Positions 3,671 to 5,876 of a DNA stretch of 5,876 nt are shown here, in pieces. A model generated the notes under the pieces. It was not told where the DNA came from. It searched no databases and saw only the letters and a program-made list of their open reading frames with translations. Each line of letters begins with the position of its first letter. Within the stretch, counting starts at the first letter, position 1. The position numbers were made by a program, and so were the translations under genes. The stretch spans positions 1 to 5,876 of the forward strand of contig USGZ01000123.1 in the NCBI GenBank assembly GCA_900554265.1. Direction: 5' to 3'. This stretch comes from an uncultured Porphyromonadaceae bacterium. Its GTDB lineage: Bacteria > Bacteroidota > Bacteroidia > Bacteroidales > Muribaculaceae.

Positions 3671-5876
3671 ATGAAAAGCGAACTCATCGTGGACGTTCAG
3701 GCCGCCGAAGTGTCGATTGCCCTGCTCGAGGACGGACGACTCGTGTCCCTCCAGAAAGAGCAGCGCAACATCGCTTACGCCGTCGGCGACATCTACCTGG
3801 CCAAAGTCAAGAAACTTATGCCGGGCCTGAACGCCGCATTCGTCAACGTGGGCTACGAAAAGGATGCATTCCTCCATTACCTGGACTTAGGTCCCCATTT
3901 CTCTACTTACAGCGAATATCTGAAAAAGCTCGCGGCGGACCCCAAGCGTCTGCCGGCGCTTTCGCAGATGAAGCTCCTGCCCGAAATCGACAAGCACGGA
4001 TCCGTGGCCGATACTCTCGAAACAGGCCGCGAGCTCCTGGTGCAGATTGTCAAGGAACCCATTTCCTCGAAAGGTCCGCGCCTGACCTCCGAACTGACCT
4101 TCACGGGCCGCTACATGGTGCTCACGCCGTTCGCGGACAAGGTCTCCGTGTCGCAGAAAATCAAGAGCGCCGAGGAGAAACTGCGCCTGCGCAAGCTCGT
4201 CGAGAGCATGAAGCAGCGCAACTACGGCGTGATTATCCGTACATCCGCCGAAGGCAAGACCGCCAAAGACCTCTGCCTTGAGCTCCAGACACTCCAGAAA
4301 GCCTTCGAGGACTGCTGCGCCAAGGCCCAGAAAAGCCAGGCGCCCGCGCTGGTTTTCGAGGAGGAGAGCCGCATCGTCGGCATGTTGCGCGACGTCTTCA
4401 GCCCCTCTTTCGAAAACATCTACGTCAACGACCCCGACGTCTACGCGCAGATAAAGACTTACGTAAGCCTCATCGCTCCCGAGCGCGCCGATATCGTCAA
4501 GCTCTACAACCGCGCCGAGCCGATTTTCGACAGCTTCGGCATAACGCGCCAGATCAAGAGCTCCTTCGGCAAGACAGTGTCCTTCAAGAACGGCGCATAC
4601 ATCATCATCGAGCATACCGAGGCCCTGCACGTTATCGACGTGAACTCCGGAAACCGATCCAAGGCCACAAACGACCAGGAGACCAACGCACTCGAGGTCA
4701 ATCTCCGCGCCGCCGACGAAATCGCCCGCCAGCTCCGTCTGCGCGACATGGGCGGGATAATAGTCGTCGACTTTATCGACATGGCAAAGGCCGAACACCG
4801 GCAGGAGCTCTACGACCACATGCGCGAAATCATGGCCAATGACCGGGCGCGGCACAATATCCTGCCGCTCAGCAAGTTCGGCCTGATGCAGATTACCCGC
4901 CAGCGCGTGCGGCCCGCTCTCGACGTAACCGTTGCCGAGACATGTCCCTCCTGCTTCGGAAAAGGCGAGGTACAGCCTTCGCTGCTCTTTACCGACACTC
5001 TCTACGAAAAGCTTGAGTACATAGTCAACGACCTTGGAATCAAGGACTTCATCCTTTATGTACACCCCTTTGTGGACGCATATATCAAGAAAGGATGGCT
5101 TTTCGGACTCTACCATACCTGGCGCCGCAAGCTCGGTGCGAAATTCAGGATTCTGGCCGACGAAAGCCTGGCATACCTCGAATATAAGGTCGTAGACAAG
5201 GAGCGCAATGTGCTTAACCTTCGCGAAGAAAAGGATCTTAACCAAAGTTCGGCGACCAAGACCGAAACCAAGGCTCGCACCCGCGGTGCCGAGGAGCAGC
5301 AGCAGGACGACAAGGCCTCGCGCAAGAAAGCCGCCAAGCCCAAGAGCCAGCCGCAGCCTACGCGCAGTTTCCCGCCGGCATCGCCGACGGCGCTCCTCCC
5401 TGCCCCCGGGCAGCCCCAAAGCGACGCCAGGCCGCACTCCAAGGACGCAGCCCCGCAACCCGGCGCAAAAGTTTCCGCAGAGGAGGCCGGAGCCGGTGAG
5501 AACCAGGCCTCTGCTGCACCGGAGGCAGAAGCCGCCGGTGAGAACGCCGGCGAGACGCAGAAGCTCAGTAAGAGCCAACGCCGACGTCGAGCCCGCAAGC
5601 GCAGCAAGGAAGCCGCCAAAGCCGCTCTCGAAGCCCAGGAGGGTGCTGAAGAAGCCGCAGAAGCCCCTGAATCCCCTGAATCCGCCTCGCCTGAGGACCT
5701 TAAAGACCTTAGTGACTCTACAGACTTTAAGGACCCTAAAGACTCTACCGGAGCCGAAGATGCCGAAGCGCCCGCCGCGGTCGCCGAGTCCGCGAGCGAG
5801 GAGGAGGCCCCGGAAGAATCCGCCTCCGAGCAGCCCGCAAAGGCGATGCGCAAGCCGCGCACTCGCAAGCCGCACA
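3671..5876 (+). CDS. rng: Ribonuclease G/E family endoribonuclease with long disordered C-terminal tail (runs off right edge)
   Basis: The frame is open from ATG at 3671 to the window end: 735 codons with no stop. The first 520 or so residues are a full RNase G/E catalytic core. An S1 RNA-binding domain starts near residue 38 (VGDIYLAKVKK). The 5'-monophosphate sensor pocket has VIIRT with R190 and T191. The Mg2+-binding catalytic aspartates are D323 in VIDVNSGN and D367 in VVDFIDM. The Zn-link CPSC has C425 and C428, which tetramerises RNase E dimers. These enzymes cut single-stranded A/U-rich RNA, mature rRNA and initiate mRNA decay in the cytoplasm. From about residue 520 the sequence becomes low-complexity Ala/Glu/Lys/Pro with an Arg/Lys block at 634-646 (KSQRRRRARKRSK) and a Asp-rich triplet repeat at 676-693. 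RNase G proteins normally stop near 490-520 residues, so this tail of at least 215 residues is RNase E-like in layout. Confidence 0.95.
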   Translation, partial: MKSELIVDVQAAEVSIALLEDGRLVSLQKEQRNIAYAVGDIYLAKVKKLMPGLNAAFVNVGYEKDAFLHYLDLGPHFSTYSEYLKKLAADPKRLPALSQMKLLPEIDKHGSVADTLETGRELLVQIVKEPISSKGPRLTSELTFTGRYMVLTPFADKVSVSQKIKSAEEKLRLRKLVESMKQRNYGVIIRTSAEGKTAKDLCLELQTLQKAFEDCCAKAQKSQAPALVFEEESRIVGMLRDVFSPSFENIYVNDPDVYAQIKTYVSLIAPERADIVKLYNRAEPIFDSFGITRQIKSSFGKTVSFKNGAYIIIEHTEALHVIDVNSGNRSKATNDQETNALEVNLRAADEIARQLRLRDMGGIIVVDFIDMAKAEHRQELYDHMREIMANDRARHNILPLSKFGLMQITRQRVRPALDVTVAETCPSCFGKGEVQPSLLFTDTLYEKLEYIVNDLGIKDFILYVHPFVDAYIKKGWLFGLYHTWRRKLGAKFRILADESLAYLEYKVVDKERNVLNLREEKDLNQSSATKTETKARTRGAEEQQQDDKASRKKAAKPKSQPQPTRSFPPASPTALLPAPGQPQSDARPHSKDAAPQPGAKVSAEEAGAGENQASAAPEAEAAGENAGETQKLSKSQRRRRARKRSKEAAKAALEAQEGAEEAAEAPESPESASPEDLKDLSDSTDFKDPKDSTGAEDAEAPAAVAESASEEEAPEESASEQPAKAMRKPRTRKPH
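5492..5545 (+). repeat. 12-bp direct repeat in the rng tail
   Basis: GCCGGTGAGAAC occurs exactly at 5492-5503 and again at 5534-5545, both in the same reading frame and coding for Ala-Gly-Glu-Asn. The 42-bp offset preserves the frame. It fits a tail that has grown by short in-frame duplications. Confidence 0.7.
5664..5681 (+). repeat. Two tandem copies of a 9-bp unit in the rng tail
   Basis: CCCCTGAAT is repeated exactly twice head to tail, coding for overlapping Pro-Glu-Ser triplets. It lies 14 bp before a second, longer 9-bp tandem array of different sequence. Confidence 0.75.
5696..5749 (+). repeat. Six imperfect tandem 9-bp units (minisatellite) in the rng tail
   Basis: The units are GACCTTAAA, GACCTTAGT, GACTCTACA, GACTTTAAG, GACCCTAAA and GACTCTACC. 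All begin GAC, have T at base 6 and A at base 8, except unit 2, which has G at 8. They code for Asp-x-(Lys/Ser/Thr) six times (residues 676-693: DLK DLS DST DFK DPK DST). The array is AT-rich compared with the flanking GC-rich gene. It also contains an inverted pair, CCTTAAAG (5698-5705) and CTTTAAGG (5725-5732). The 9-bp period keeps the frame whatever the copy number. Confidence 0.8.

Noticed and set aside
3887..5875. A long open frame on the minus strand, 662 codons, opposite the RNase gene
   Set aside because: It is fully antisense to a gene with all RNase G/E catalytic motifs. Its translation is low-complexity Leu/Gly/Arg/Val with no recognisable domain. GC-rich codon bias in the sense gene explains the lack of stops.
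1..5876. Mobile element, CRISPR array, toxin-antitoxin or defence system
   Set aside because: No transposase or integrase, target-site duplication, regularly spaced repeats or known defence-protein motifs were found; the genes are housekeeping and regulatory types.

Overview
The window looks like chromosomal DNA from a GC-rich member of the Bacteroidota, most likely Bacteroidales and perhaps Alistipes-like; the genus is a guess. Three things point there. First, a HU-family gene, a 29-codon AURKAIP1/COX24-type gene and an RNase E/G gene lie in tandem, an order I know from Bacteroidales. Second, the putative promoters carry the Bacteroidota -7 word TAnnTTTG. Third, start codons lack Shine-Dalgarno sequences and have A-rich leaders instead.

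Layout. At the left edge (1-121, minus) are the first 40 codons of aspartate-semialdehyde dehydrogenase (asd). A 237-bp divergent promoter region (122-358) separates it from a plus-strand AraC-family regulator (359-1270). After the regulator come a six-helix DUF308/HdeD-like membrane protein (1317-2042) and a YjjG-like HAD nucleotidase (2086-2856), with gaps of only 46 and 43 bp, so the three may be co-transcribed. A 242-bp AT-rich spacer (2857-3098) holds a terminator-like hairpin, a likely promoter and a strong hairpin at the expected 5' end of the next transcript. Then come the HU-like protein (3099-3377), the small basic COX24-type protein (3403-3492), a 178-bp spacer with a large stem-loop and U-rich tract, and an RNase G/E gene (3671 to the right edge, no stop reached).

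How the genes fit together. The left half is metabolic and regulatory: lysine/threonine/methionine precursor synthesis and an AraC regulator of unknown target. The right half is a nucleic-acid housekeeping cluster: nucleoid protein, probable ribosome-associated peptide and mRNA/rRNA-processing endonuclease.

I see no mobile element, CRISPR array, defence system or clearly new multigene system. The points most worth a second look are the long disordered tail on the RNase (more than 210 residues, with an Arg/Lys block and an in-frame 9-bp tandem repeat), the stem-loop in front of that RNase gene, and the hairpin at the start of the HU leader.
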